Notes: generated from the sequence alone by a model not told the origin. DNA of 64,000 nt from Bacillota bacterium (GCA_021795465.1 JAJYPK010000001.1:1-64000); one strand, 5' to 3'; shown: positions 52,528-62,133, counted from the stretch's first letter. Numbers and translations are program-made.

Positions 52528-53829
52528 ATGCCATCCGCTTCTATGTCTGAAGACGAGAAGGTATTCAAGGATCCGGTCCATGGATACATATATGTGCACG
52601 ATCCGGTCATTTGGGCGCTAATTAACACCAAAGAAGTGCAGCGACTCCGAAGGATTCGGCAGTTAGGAACGGCATCGGTGACGTATCCGGGGGGAGATCA
52701 TACGCGGTTTTCTCATTCTCTCGGCGTCTATGAGGTGATTCGGCAAATTCTTTTGGCATTCGAGCGGAACAACTACGCCTGGCCTCATCATCTCGATCGC
52801 CTGGCCATGGTGAGTGGACTCTTGCACGACGTGGGGCATGCCGCGTATTCTCATGCACTGGAACCGGTGATCGGGATGCGGCACGAGCGATGGAGCGAGC
52901 GTATCATCCTAGACCCTACAACGGAAGTCCATCAGGTGCTCAATGAGGTGTACCCAGGCTTCGCACAGCATGTGGCGGATGTGATTGGCAAGCGATATCC
53001 TAATCCCCTCGTGGTTTCTCTTGTAAGTGGACAACTTGATGCGGACCGCCTCGATTATTTGATGCGCGATTCGATATTTACCGGGGTGGATTACGGCAAG
53101 TTTGATCTCGCGCGGATTATTCGCGTCATGCTGCCGAAAGAAGACAAGATCGTGGTGCGTAAGTCTGGATTACATACCGTGGAGGCATACTTGTTAGCCC
53201 GCTACTTTATGTACTGGCAGGTATACTTTCATCCCGTGAATCGATCGGCAGAGGTTATCTTACGCATGATCTTAGAACGCGCCAAATTGATTCACGAATC
53301 TTTATTCATGCCGCATCCTGCCCTTAGAAGGCTTCTGCGGGAACAGAGTGAGATGAGCCTGGAGGACTATTTGGCGATCGATGACAACGTGCTAACGAAT
53401 GCGTTCAACGTCTGGTCTTCTGCGACGGACGTAGTTTTGAGCGATTTGTGCCGCCGGTGGATGGGCCGTCATTTGTTTAAATATCTGGAGTACCCCACAT
53501 CTAATCTCAAGGCCGTTTTTGACATTGGGCAAGATGTCGCGTCGCTTGGCTTCGACCCGCAATATTATTGTGTAGTCGACGAAACGGGCACAGTCTATTA
53601 TGATTATTATGTAGGCGGGGAAGGTACTTCCGGAAAGGAAGGGGCCTTATTCTTGTGGGATGACGAAAAGGCTCAATTGATTGAGATGTCTCGACTGTCA
53701 AAACCCATCAGTGCCATCGCACGTGAACGCCAGATGGTGAGGCGGCTCTACCTACCCGAAGAAGTTTTGTCACATCCGATCATTGGTCCCCGTATCGTAC
53801 AGCGAATGGCACCAAGCGACGTTCGGTGA
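52528..53829 (+). CDS. HD-domain phosphohydrolase (dGTPase/YwfO-like)
   Basis: I start at MPSASM, which has AGGGGGAC before it; the product has 433 residues. The HD metal site is visible as TRFSHSLGVYEV, GLLHDVGHAAYSHALE and a later LDADRLDYLMRDS. The N-terminus KVFKDPVHGYIYVHD is typical of YwfO-like and SAMHD1-related dNTP triphosphohydrolases, which trim dNTP pools. Confidence 0.88.
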   Translation: MPSASMSEDEKVFKDPVHGYIYVHDPVIWALINTKEVQRLRRIRQLGTASVTYPGGDHTRFSHSLGVYEVIRQILLAFERNNYAWPHHLDRLAMVSGLLHDVGHAAYSHALEPVIGMRHERWSERIILDPTTEVHQVLNEVYPGFAQHVADVIGKRYPNPLVVSLVSGQLDADRLDYLMRDSIFTGVDYGKFDLARIIRVMLPKEDKIVVRKSGLHTVEAYLLARYFMYWQVYFHPVNRSAEVILRMILERAKLIHESLFMPHPALRRLLREQSEMSLEDYLAIDDNVLTNAFNVWSSATDVVLSDLCRRWMGRHLFKYLEYPTSNLKAVFDIGQDVASLGFDPQYYCVVDETGTVYYDYYVGGEGTSGKEGALFLWDDEKAQLIEMSRLSKPISAIARERQMVRRLYLPEEVLSHPIIGPRIVQRMAPSDVR

Positions 53830-53920
53830 CACCCAAAACCAGACAAAGGACGCACGTTGTTTTCGTGCCGAACTTTGGGCTTAACCACATGATCGAATTT
53901 AGTCGACCCGACCCCGTATC

Positions 53921-53977
53921 ATTTAGTGGTCAATATTGGACCCTATAATGAGGCCATGTGCTATATATAGACATGGC
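53921..53977 (+). promoter_or_regulatory. Probable promoter and 5' hairpin of the glycosyltransferase operon
   Basis: TATAAT stands at 53944-53949 with a poor -35 (ATTTAG, 17 bases upstream). A transcript starting near 53956 would begin within the stem GCCATGT/ACATGGC (53953-53959/53971-53977), which can extend inward through CTATATATAG. The remaining 295 bases before the gene hold no other gene. Confidence 0.4.
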
Positions 53978-54124
53978 AACGTTCAGACACACCGCCATGG
54001 AGATGTGGCAGGGCGTCTTCAAGACAGGTGGCCATTGTGATCGCGGCAAATGTTGTATTATTATCACTAGACACTCTCAGTGCCCGTGACAGATTTATGA
54101 GATGAGGGACGAAAGGGACGAGAC

Positions 54125-55123
54125 ATGCAGGTTGGACTAATTATTCCGGCGGATACGCCGCCTACCGGAGGCAATAGCATTTCAGCGCGGCGGCTACAAA
54201 CGGGACTACAAAACGAAGGCATCGCCAGTGTGGTGGAGTTATATCACGAGCATTTGGCCTCGTTTGACGTGTATCATGGATGGAACGCTAACCGTGTCGG
54301 TGTGGCATTGGTCAAGGCCGGGGTGGATCCACGCCGAATGGTGTTGACATGGACAGGAACGGATCTGTGGCAAGACTGGGTGCAGGATTATCGCCCAATT
54401 GCCCAGGCACTCGAGCCCGTAGCGGCACAAGTCGTGTTTACCGAAGATGCTCGCGACCGGATTCTACAGGATATGCCCAGTTGGGCCGATCGCATCCATG
54501 TGGTGCCCCCCTCAGTCGATGAGGACGTGTTCCGACCAGAGCCTGTATCCAAAGAATTTCCCCATCCCTTAGTGCTCTTGGCGGGCGGGGTCCGACCCGT
54601 GAAACGCTCGGCATGGGCGGTAGAATTGGTCGAGGCAACCCGCAACGCGACGGGAGCGGATATTCACTTGGCAGTGGCGGGTCCGGCACGCCACATTGGC
54701 GAATGGGAGTTGGTGCGCGAGCGTGCCAAAACGCGTGCTTGGGTACACCTCTTGGGCGAAGTACCCAAAGAAGACATGGTGGCCTGGTATAACAGCGCGG
54801 ACGTGACGCTAAACACGTCGGCCGTCGAAGGGGTGTCCAACGCGCTCATGGAGGCATTATCCTGTGGGTCGTTGGTGCTTTGCAGCAATATCGCAGGGAA
54901 CCGCTATTTGGTTCAAGATGGTGTCAATGGCCTCTTATTTGAAACTCCCGACGAATTCGTGTCACAGCTATCGCGAGCACTAGAATCCGATAAAACGATG
55001 AGAGCCATTCGCACTACAGCCCGGAATTGTATTTTGGCTCGCCATTCTCTTACGCGAGAAGCCCAAGATTATGACGAGCTTTACCAACAGTTGCTCGCCA
55101 TGGCGCCTGGCTGTCGGCGATGA
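54125..55123 (+). CDS. Glycosyltransferase family 4-like protein
   Basis: This 332-residue GT-B enzyme starts MQVGLIIPADTPPTGGNS after GAAAGGGACGAG. The donor-binding half contains LAGGVRPVKRSAWAVELVEA, HLLGEVPKEDMVAWYNSADV and NTSAVEGVSNALMEALSCG, where the EGVSNAL Glu pair matches GT4. It probably transfers a sugar to a polysaccharide or wall glycan. The stop overlaps the next start as ATGA. Confidence 0.88.
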   Translation: MQVGLIIPADTPPTGGNSISARRLQTGLQNEGIASVVELYHEHLASFDVYHGWNANRVGVALVKAGVDPRRMVLTWTGTDLWQDWVQDYRPIAQALEPVAAQVVFTEDARDRILQDMPSWADRIHVVPPSVDEDVFRPEPVSKEFPHPLVLLAGGVRPVKRSAWAVELVEATRNATGADIHLAVAGPARHIGEWELVRERAKTRAWVHLLGEVPKEDMVAWYNSADVTLNTSAVEGVSNALMEALSCGSLVLCSNIAGNRYLVQDGVNGLLFETPDEFVSQLSRALESDKTMRAIRTTARNCILARHSLTREAQDYDELYQQLLAMAPGCRR

Positions 55124-56490
55124 AGGCGATTGGTCTTGTACGCTATGATGTCGAAGATTATCTGACGGTGGAATCTCACGATGCCCTAGGATCCATTGTT
55201 GACGCCATGCAAGGAGCCGGGATCGCTGGGTCTTATGGCATTGTGGGGAAAAAGGCCGAGGCGTTAGTCCAAGGCGGATATCATCGGATCCTCGATGCGC
55301 TCCGCAACGAACCGGCCCTGGGGTTTCACTCTTGGAGCCACTCGGAGCATCCGACGATTGCGGAGGAACTTCAACACCTGTCATATCGGGAAGGCATCCA
55401 AGCCTTCGTGGAACGTGAAAAAATCGGTGTGAAGATGGTGGCGGACGCTATTCGACCCCCGGTTTATTTTACCCAGCCTGGTGCCAATTGGGTGCCTGCT
55501 GCGGTTGAGGCCCTGCCGCAATTGGGAATGGACACGTTTTTTAGTGATGCGTGGAACAGCTATATTGTCGCTTTGGATGAACCGGTATGGTTAGGATCGG
55601 TTCTCCATCTTTCGCCGCCGGTGATGACACCGCGACCATTTTTACTAAAGTTTCCAGATAATCTTAACGAAGCGCTTGAAGCCATTGATGAGGCCGCGAC
55701 GCAGTATTCGGGGGGAAAGGTTTTCATGATTATGGCGCATCCCACGGAACTGGTTTCCACCAAATTTTGGGACGCCGTCAACTTCTCTCACGGAGCAACC
55801 GCGGATGTGCTGCGACCGGCGCCGCTGCGCAGTCGGACCGAGCAGAATCACGCTCGAGATGCGTATCGAGAATACCTGCAGGCGATTGCTGGCCGGTCCG
55901 ATGTAGAATGGCTCAATGTCGTCACGTTGCGAAGTCGCGTGATCCCCCTTGGTGACCGTCAGGTTCAACTCGAACGTTGGAAACCTTATCTTAATCGAAG
56001 GCTAGGGCCCTTGCGCGTGGATGGGGTCTCGTTGTCGGCAGCACAAACAGTCTATCTGCTGGCCCGCGCGATTGACCAAAACCACCAAGCTACGGAAAGG
56101 ATTCCAGCCATATTACCTCCGGAAGATTGGGCCCCTAGCCTCAAAACGGCACTACCTTACGATGCGGTGCCAACTCGAGTGGTGCATGATGCGAGTCGGT
56201 GGTTGGTCCGAGAAATTGGTGAGACGGGTCGCCTTCCGGCCATGGTGCCGTGCGAGCGGGGATCTTGGCCCATAGAAGTCTTCGCCGGCTACGCCCAGAC
56301 CTTGTGGAAAAATCCCCAGGCGACCGAGGTAACCGGGTTACCGCTCGCATTAGACTTCTTGGACTTCATTCAAGAACCAGAGCAGTTACACTGGGATTGG
56401 CCCATATTCCCCCAGGGATTTCAGCCGCTCCGATTGTGGCATCAGGCGCGGTCGATCGCATGGTCTCTTGCTTGGGTAGAGTGGCGATGA
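55120..56490 (+). CDS. NodB-type polysaccharide deacetylase-like protein with extra C-terminal domain
   Basis: The first 280 residues of this 456-residue protein form a CE4-like barrel with metal ligands Asp in RYDVEDY and His pair in FHSWSH, plus FTQPGANWVPA and IMAHPTELV. The last 160 residues contain VSLSAAQTVYLLARAI and ASRWLVREIGETGRLPAMVP. These resemble the spacing of pseudomurein-binding-type repeats by eye. No signal peptide is seen. Overlap with the glycosyltransferase implies they act together on one glycan. Confidence 0.75.
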   Translation: MKAIGLVRYDVEDYLTVESHDALGSIVDAMQGAGIAGSYGIVGKKAEALVQGGYHRILDALRNEPALGFHSWSHSEHPTIAEELQHLSYREGIQAFVEREKIGVKMVADAIRPPVYFTQPGANWVPAAVEALPQLGMDTFFSDAWNSYIVALDEPVWLGSVLHLSPPVMTPRPFLLKFPDNLNEALEAIDEAATQYSGGKVFMIMAHPTELVSTKFWDAVNFSHGATADVLRPAPLRSRTEQNHARDAYREYLQAIAGRSDVEWLNVVTLRSRVIPLGDRQVQLERWKPYLNRRLGPLRVDGVSLSAAQTVYLLARAIDQNHQATERIPAILPPEDWAPSLKTALPYDAVPTRVVHDASRWLVREIGETGRLPAMVPCERGSWPIEVFAGYAQTLWKNPQATEVTGLPLALDFLDFIQEPEQLHWDWPIFPQGFQPLRLWHQARSIAWSLAWVEWR

Positions 56491-56557
56491 CATCATAGGG
56501 GCAATCTGCTACAGTGTGATTAGGTAAATTTATCCAATCAGGAAGGTGGAGGATGGC

Positions 56558-57574
56558 ATGCGTGCGGTACAGGTTCACGAACCGGGAGTAGCCACGGTTT
56601 TACAATACGAAGAGGTGGCCACGCCTGTACCTGGGTGCGGCGAAGTACTCATCCGGCTGCGAGCAGCCGGCGTCAACCATCGAGATATTTGGGTACGGCA
56701 AGGGGCCTTTGGAGGCTTTCCAAGCCCTAGAATTTTAGGCAGCGATGGTGCCGGCGAAATCGAAGCGGTGGGAGATGGGGTTGTCGGCATTCAGGTGGGA
56801 CAACGTGTGGTGTTGAATCCGGGGTTGGCCTGTGGATCCTGCCGTTTTTGTTTGGCCGGGCAGCAGCCGAGTTGCGCCAAATTTAAAATTTTCGACGGCA
56901 CTTATGCGGAATATGCTGTAGTACCGCAATCGAATGTGGTTCCTATGCCAAGCGGACTGACCTTTGCAGAGGCAGCGTCGGTGGGCGTACCCTTCATCAC
57001 GGCTGAAGATTTCTTGCAAAAAGCCGAAGTCCAGCCAGGGATGACCCTTTTGCTATGGGCAGCTAACGGAGCCTTGGGACTAGCGACGTTACAGTTAGCC
57101 AAACGACGTGGGTTAAGAGTGGTTGCCGTAGTGCGTTCAGGATTCAAACAGGTCGACCGTCTGCGCCAATTTGGGGCGGATGAAATTATCCGCTGGGATG
57201 CTGGAGATGATGTCGTGACAGAAGTCATGAACCTCACTCAACAACAAGGCGTAGATATTACCGTCGATTCGTTAGGGCAAGCTTCGTTCGAACAATCGTT
57301 GGGCGCGACGCGGCGTGGCGGGGTCGTGGTGTCCGTAGGTTCTACGACCGGGGGGCTAGTGAGCTTTGAACTCGGCCAACTGTTTCGTCGTAGGCAAAGC
57401 ATTATAGGCGCTTATCTCGGTAGCAGTGCGATCTTACCCCGTATCTTGCCGCTGTTTGCTCGCGGTGAACTCGTTCCGGTGATTGACCACACTTTTCCCT
57501 TGGAGCAGGCCGACCAGGCACACGAACACCTAGAGACGTCAAGTATTTTTGGAAAAGTCATTCTTGAACTCTGA
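56558..57574 (+). CDS. Zinc-containing MDR family oxidoreductase (alcohol dehydrogenase-like)
   Basis: I start at MRAVQVHEPG because GGTGGAGG lies five bases upstream; 338 residues. The GroES-like domain has GVNHRDIWVRQG and ILGSDGAGEIEAVG. The structural zinc lobe has CGSCRFCLAGQQPSC. The Rossmann domain reads WAANGALGLATLQLAKRRG, where the usual GxGxxG is altered. The catalytic Cys of zinc ADHs is replaced by Asn (GVNHRD), as in quinone reductase-like members. Confidence 0.85.
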   Translation: MRAVQVHEPGVATVLQYEEVATPVPGCGEVLIRLRAAGVNHRDIWVRQGAFGGFPSPRILGSDGAGEIEAVGDGVVGIQVGQRVVLNPGLACGSCRFCLAGQQPSCAKFKIFDGTYAEYAVVPQSNVVPMPSGLTFAEAASVGVPFITAEDFLQKAEVQPGMTLLLWAANGALGLATLQLAKRRGLRVVAVVRSGFKQVDRLRQFGADEIIRWDAGDDVVTEVMNLTQQQGVDITVDSLGQASFEQSLGATRRGGVVVSVGSTTGGLVSFELGQLFRRRQSIIGAYLGSSAILPRILPLFARGELVPVIDHTFPLEQADQAHEHLETSSIFGKVILEL

Positions 57575-57583
57575 CAGGGCATC

Positions 57584-57610
57584 ACCGCGGTATCCCGGAG
57601 GATCCGCGGT
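57584..57610. terminator. Hairpin between convergent MDR and spore-protein genes
   Basis: ACCGCGG-T-ATCC, a CGGA loop and GGAT-CCGCGGT form an 11-bp stem with one bulge. It sits between two stop codons; no T-tract follows, so terminator function is inferred from position. Confidence 0.6.
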
Positions 57611-57637
57611 AATCCCTAGGTAACCGGGCGTACTGAT

Positions 57638-57856
57638 TTACCGACGGCCGGCCATTTGTTGCTCGGCCATTTCGATCATCTTCTTTACCATGTGACCACC
57701 GACCGCCCCACATTGTCGGGACGGGATCTCACCCCAATATCCGTCTTCGACGCCTTGTAGACCGAGTTCGCGTGCGACTTCGTACTTAAATTGGTCTAGC
57801 GCACGGGTCGCGCCTTGCACTAGTGCGCGATTTCCTGTGTTGCTACCACGAGCCAT
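57638..57856 (-). CDS. Alpha/beta-type small acid-soluble spore protein
   Basis: I start at MARGSNTG because GGAGGTGA is close upstream; the product has 72 residues. FKYEVARELGL carries the germination-protease cleavage site, and YWGEIPSRQCGAVGGHMVKK is the DNA-binding SASP motif. These proteins coat spore DNA in the forespore. This is the best single proof that the organism makes endospores. The Cys in SRQCGAV is common in clostridial-type SASPs. Confidence 0.95.
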   Translation of the reverse strand: MARGSNTGNRALVQGATRALDQFKYEVARELGLQGVEDGYWGEIPSRQCGAVGGHMVKKMIEMAEQQMAGRR

Positions 57857-58033
57857 TTTTGTCACCTCCATGAGATCGACATGGGATTAGTATCACCGGA
57901 TATTGCCGGAATACCCACGTTTTCACGGAGTCTCCATGGCCAATTTTTAGCGGCCTTGGCAATGGCTACGAAAGGTTACCGTTATTTCCCAAACATTGCA
58001 GGATGTCTAATCAAGACTGGGGAGGTGTCTTTT

Positions 58034-58815
58034 GATGAACCAGGTGTTAACGGCTTTGGCGATGTTAGACCAAATTCTAGATGGAACCAGCGCCATCATT
58101 GGGGCACCGGCCATCCAGTCGGTCGTATGGTGTGGTCAAAGGCGACCAGTTTAGTCGGCATCTGGACTCGATCTCCCGATGGGACCTGCCAGAATTAGCG
58201 TACCTGTGTACTCGTCGACAGGCCGATCACGAACCCGTTCTGGGTGGCATCCGGTTCCCTCTAAGTCAAGCCGTCATCGCTCTACCTAACCGCAGGGGTG
58301 TATCCTCCCCCAGTCGTGTGGCCTGGCAAGAGTCGCGGGCGGAGGCTTGGGAGTCGCTACAGCGATTTGGCCAAACCCACAGACGCTGTCCCCATACCTC
58401 CGGCGGCGATGGCCCATGGTCATGGCGATTGCGGGCAATCGCAAGACTATTCCACAGCATGGTACTGGTTAGAAATCGTGCGATCCGATCCCGAACCATG
58501 GACGGCAAAATTATGAGTGAAGTGGGCCATGCTGCTAGCGATTCAGCATCGATGGAGCGAAATCTCCCCTGTACTAAAGGTCCTTGATGCTTAGCCTCCC
58601 CAAGCGCGGATGCCTGAGATCGCCTCGTGATGGACCTCTGACGCGCACATCTTTTGCAGGAACCCCTGGATCCAGCAGCCATTCAAGTGGCGATTAAGGA
58701 AGATTGTGAAGAACGGCTACCCCCTTGTGCTCGGTACGCTGTGCCACATGCTCGCTCCCCCGTTTACCCCCTAATAGACGGGGGCGTCGATGGTCACCGT
58801 TTCGGTCGGTGAGAT
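58034..58815 (+). pseudogene. Decayed gene of unknown family
   Basis: A perfect GGGGAGGTG site precedes ATG, and the frame starts MNQVLTALAMLDQILDGTSA but stops after 39 codons. Protein-like sequence continues in the other frame (VVKGDQFSRHLDSISRWDLP), returns to the first frame (YSTAWYWLEIVRSDPEPW), and after an in-frame TGA reads VKWAMLLAIQHRWSEISPVL. It then resumes from about 58651 as LLQEPLDPAAIQVAIKEDC to a final stop. At least three frameshifts and one nonsense change are implied. No known family was recognised. The rest of 57857-58994 shows nothing else apart from the terminator. Confidence 0.45.
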
Positions 58816-58933
58816 ACATTCAAACAAATGAGTCAAAACCCGCGAATACACCGGCTCGAAACGGTCAGTTTATCTTGGCGCACCGAATCATAAGTTAAGA
58901 TCAACGCGATGCGAGGACACTCGATAAAGCAGG

Positions 58934-58972
58934 AAAAGAAAAGCAGCAGGGAAGGGTCCTCTGCTGCTTTTC
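58934..58972 (-). terminator. Intrinsic terminator of the secreted-protein operon
   Basis: On the minus strand GAAAAGCAGCAG and CTGCTGCTTTTC form a 12-bp stem continuing into CTTTTCTTTTCC-like T-rich sequence, shortly after the stop of the secreted-protein gene. Confidence 0.85.
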
Positions 58973-58994
58973 TTCCAGTGAGGATGGGGTCCTT

Positions 58995-59960
58995 TTAGAA
59001 TACGCGCACGATGAGCGACGTGGGTCCCGCTTCATGCACCATAACCGGGGTCCCCTGAGGAACCTGGCTTAGCGTTGCAGACGGGTGATGTGGCCAGATG
59101 ACCTTAACGGTCTTGCCAGTTAATGGGATGGTCTCTGTGCCCAAACTAGTGGTCACCACGAAGTTGCCGGTAGACGCCGAAGTTAATTTCCCGACCGCGA
59201 ATCGAGTCAAACGTTGATATGGTCGATGGGATACGGGCAGGACAGCCAACGGCGTATTGGTAACGGGGTCGAGCACCAATATCACGTGACGCCCGACTTT
59301 GAGTTTGCCCACCCACTTAGACATGGGTAGTTTAGCTGCGGTGAGTGTTACGGACGTTGCCTTAGGGGTCTTGACGGTGACAATCCCATTTTGATTGGAA
59401 ACCACGGTGGCACGCACATGCGCAGGCGGGGCCGCCAACGCGGTTGCGGTTAGGGTTGTTCCCGACCGTTTCCCAAAGGCCATCACTTTGGCCCCGTTAG
59501 TTACGCTGGATACTCCGAGTAAGGTCGAAGGGGTCTTGGCTAGAGTGAGCGTTTGCTTTTTTGGCGTGGTTAGAGTCCAGCTTCCATTGCTCGCGGCTGT
59601 CAGCGTGCCGCGTGCCACGGGAAGCAGAACCACTTGATTTTGATAGGCTACCACGGGTGCCCCAACTTGCAGGAGCGAGGCCGAAACGGGATAGGCTAAA
59701 GCGCGCACCGTGACCTGATTGAGGTCAAAAGTATGGGTGCGGTGGCCGTGATATCTGACGGTCACGGTGGTCGAGGTGATAGCGGTAATGCGTCCCCGAT
59801 GGTGCATCATCTTCCGATGGCCATGAGACTTGGAATGTGACAGGGTGCTCTGAGGATGACTGCTTGGCGCCGGGGACGCCGCAAATGTGGTCGCCCCAAC
59901 GGCGAGCATGCCGGTTGCGACGATGCTTGCCACCAGCGAGACCAGAGTCGCTTTCTTCAT
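58995..59960 (-). CDS. Secreted beta-rich repeat protein
   Basis: The 321-residue protein has a signal peptide (MKKATLVSLVASIVATGMLA, cleavage near TFAASPA). A His/Ser-rich linker follows, then repeated strands of the type GRITAITSTTVTVRY, GTLTAASNGSWTLTT and GKLTSASTGNFVVTT. This is reminiscent of DUF5666-like OB-type repeats. It is probably exported and wall- or metal-associated. AAGGAGGT precedes the ATG. It follows the histidine kinase by 86 bases, so it may be the target or partner of that system. Confidence 0.75.
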   Translation of the reverse strand: MKKATLVSLVASIVATGMLAVGATTFAASPAPSSHPQSTLSHSKSHGHRKMMHHRGRITAITSTTVTVRYHGHRTHTFDLNQVTVRALAYPVSASLLQVGAPVVAYQNQVVLLPVARGTLTAASNGSWTLTTPKKQTLTLAKTPSTLLGVSSVTNGAKVMAFGKRSGTTLTATALAAPPAHVRATVVSNQNGIVTVKTPKATSVTLTAAKLPMSKWVGKLKVGRHVILVLDPVTNTPLAVLPVSHRPYQRLTRFAVGKLTSASTGNFVVTTSLGTETIPLTGKTVKVIWPHHPSATLSQVPQGTPVMVHEAGPTSLIVRVF

Positions 59961-60046
59961 TCAGATTACCTCCTTGGATTTGGGGTCCGTGGACCCTAAG
60001 ATATTGTGCCGCATGGACCTGAAGCTCATCCCAAATAATGCTAAAG

Positions 60047-61462
60047 TTACGGTGAATTTTGGCTCAAAATTGGCTTAAGTGGCAACAAGACCCGCATCAG
60101 GGTTCCGTGTTCAGGCGCCGTCCGAATGCTTACGTCAACCCGTCCACCATGGGCTTTAACTAAGGCATCGACGATAGAAAGACCAAGCCCCGTACCTCCC
60201 GAGGTGGAGGTGCGGGCCCGATCACTACGGTAAAAGCGCTCAAACAAATGGGGAATATCTTCGGAAAGGATGCCGGGGCCCCGATCACCGATTTCTAAGA
60301 CCGCGCTGTCCTCGTGGCGATACAAGCGGACCTCAATGGGCATATCAGGCGGAGAGTAACGGGCGGCATTTTCGACCAGGTTCAAGGCAATTTCCGTAAG
60401 CCGGTCAGGGTCGGCTACGACGGAAATCGACTCCGTGCTGAACGTAAGGGGATGAGGCTGTGCCACGCTGGTTAGAACGGGCGTGACGGCTGTCAACCAT
60501 TCCTCTAGATTGAGTGGAACCGGGGCAATGGCCGTTGTGGGAGCCGTGTCGATGCGGGACAGGGTTAAGAGTTGATTCACCAACCGACCCATCCGCTGAC
60601 TTTCTCGTTGAATGGTCGCAAGTCCCTGCGCTTCTTCTTCGGGGCTAAGTTCCGTATTGCTCAGAATTGAGAGGAAACCATTGATGGCAGTGAGGGGAGT
60701 TCGCAGTTCGTGTGAGGCATCCGCAACAAACCTTCGCATTTGTTCGGCGAGTAATTTTTCCTGGTCGAACAGGTCTTTAATCGATAACGACATGGTGTTG
60801 ATGGCATCGCTCACATCTTGGAGTTCCAGCGGTGCATCACTCAAAGTTGTGGTGTGACCAATTTCCCCTCCGGCGATGCGCGCAGTGGCAGCACGGATGG
60901 CTTCCAATGGCTGAAGGCTCCGGCGCACCAATACGGAGCCAGCCAATGCGGTGACCGCCAGAGTGAGGGCTCCTAGAGCGACGACAAGATAGAGATCACG
61001 CATTAGAATTTCGTGCATCGGTTCTAGATGGGTTAAGAGCCAGAGGCGTCCATCTGTGAAATGAGGATCGCCTAAACGTGCGCTCACCACCAGATATCCG
61101 TGCCAGAGAAAGTAGTGTCCGGCTACGATTGGAGGGGGCGTGGGGCTTATAAGGCGCGATGATGTGGAGACCAACTGTCCCGTGCTATCTGCGATAATGA
61201 GGTTGATGCCAGATGCCGTCAACCGAGCGCTTAGAAGACTGGCTAAAGATTGAAATTTCGGGGGGCCACGGTGAAGCAGGTCATGGTGAATGAGGGGGGC
61301 CAGCACAGCCATCTCTTGGTGCAAGGTTCGGGCTTCCGATGAGTACAACACCGCCCGCAAGATGATGTACTGACTCGCGGCGATAACGATCACTAATACG
61401 GCCAGCAAGAGCACTTGACGACCAATCAGTTGATCGGTCAATGTCCTGCGGTTTTGGGACAT
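60047..61462 (-). CDS. Sensor histidine kinase
   Basis: The 471-residue membrane kinase has two spans flanking an outside sensor of about 130 residues. A HAMP domain follows, then the H-box ASHELRTPLTAINGF. N-box NLVENAARYSPP, G1 GDRGPGI and G2 GGTGLGLSIV form the ATPase. The ATG overlaps the regulator stop as TAATG, so the pair is coupled. The signal is unknown; the downstream secreted protein is a candidate link. Confidence 0.93.
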   Translation of the reverse strand: MSQNRRTLTDQLIGRQVLLLAVLVIVIAASQYIILRAVLYSSEARTLHQEMAVLAPLIHHDLLHRGPPKFQSLASLLSARLTASGINLIIADSTGQLVSTSSRLISPTPPPIVAGHYFLWHGYLVVSARLGDPHFTDGRLWLLTHLEPMHEILMRDLYLVVALGALTLAVTALAGSVLVRRSLQPLEAIRAATARIAGGEIGHTTTLSDAPLELQDVSDAINTMSLSIKDLFDQEKLLAEQMRRFVADASHELRTPLTAINGFLSILSNTELSPEEEAQGLATIQRESQRMGRLVNQLLTLSRIDTAPTTAIAPVPLNLEEWLTAVTPVLTSVAQPHPLTFSTESISVVADPDRLTEIALNLVENAARYSPPDMPIEVRLYRHEDSAVLEIGDRGPGILSEDIPHLFERFYRSDRARTSTSGGTGLGLSIVDALVKAHGGRVDVSIRTAPEHGTLMRVLLPLKPILSQNSP

Positions 61463-62133
61463 TAGACGCCCAAGCGATATCCAAACCCACGCACCGTTTG
61501 GATGAGAGTCTTATCGCGGTCTCCGACTTTATCTCTCAGGGAAGAGATATGGACTTCAACCAGATTGTCGTCGCCGATATAATCATAACCCCATACATGC
61601 TGTAAAATTTGGGTCTTGGACAAGACAAGACCCGGATTTAGCATGAGGTATCTCAACAGTTCATATTCTTTTGCAGTAAGGGTTATAGGCGTGGACCCGC
61701 GGACCACGCGGTGGCTGGCGTCATCCATTGAAAGGTCTTCATACTGCCACAGTGTTGTGTCGTCACGATGCACACGACGTAAACCCGCGCGCAGTCTGGC
61801 CACCAATTCGTCAAAATCGAAAGGCTTAATTAAGTAGTCGTCGGCCCCTCCTTCAAGGCCCTGAACCCGATCCGAGACCGCGTCGCGTGCGGTCAACATC
61901 AGGATGTAAAGGTCGGGATCTTGCCGCAGGCGCCGGCTCAGTTGGAACCCATTGTCACCCGGCAGCATCACATCGACTATGGCGGCGTGCGGGGTGAATT
62001 GTGCCAAAGATGCCAAAGCTTGTTCGGCGTCGGCACACGTTTGCACCACAAAACCCCGATGTCTAAGCCCCATGTCCAGCATTTCGCGAATGGACCGCTC
62101 GTCGTCGACGACCAAGATGCGCGCGGCGTCCAT
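61462..62133 (-). CDS. OmpR-family response regulator
   Basis: The 223-residue regulator begins MDAARILVVDDERSIREML. The receiver has DD, the phosphoacceptor Asp in AIVDVMLPGDNG, and Lys in YLIKPFDFDEL. The winged helix shows LTAKEYELLRYLMLNPG and VEVHISSLRDKVG. The start is fixed by a TAATG overlap with the upstream small gene; its own ribosome site is weak, so it depends on coupling. Confidence 0.95.
   Translation of the reverse strand: MDAARILVVDDERSIREMLDMGLRHRGFVVQTCADAEQALASLAQFTPHAAIVDVMLPGDNGFQLSRRLRQDPDLYILMLTARDAVSDRVQGLEGGADDYLIKPFDFDELVARLRAGLRRVHRDDTTLWQYEDLSMDDASHRVVRGSTPITLTAKEYELLRYLMLNPGLVLSKTQILQHVWGYDYIGDDNLVEVHISSLRDKVGDRDKTLIQTVRGFGYRLGV

Noticed and set aside
57857-57950. 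Sigma-G-like promoter for the spore protein gene
   Set aside because: A GATACTA -10-like box is present, but the -35 candidates have 15- or 16-base spacing instead of 17-18, so it is not called although a sigma-G promoter is expected.
58757-58784. CCCCCGT/ACGGGGG hairpin
   Set aside because: The seven-pair stem lies within the decayed gene, without a T-tract; likely fortuitous.
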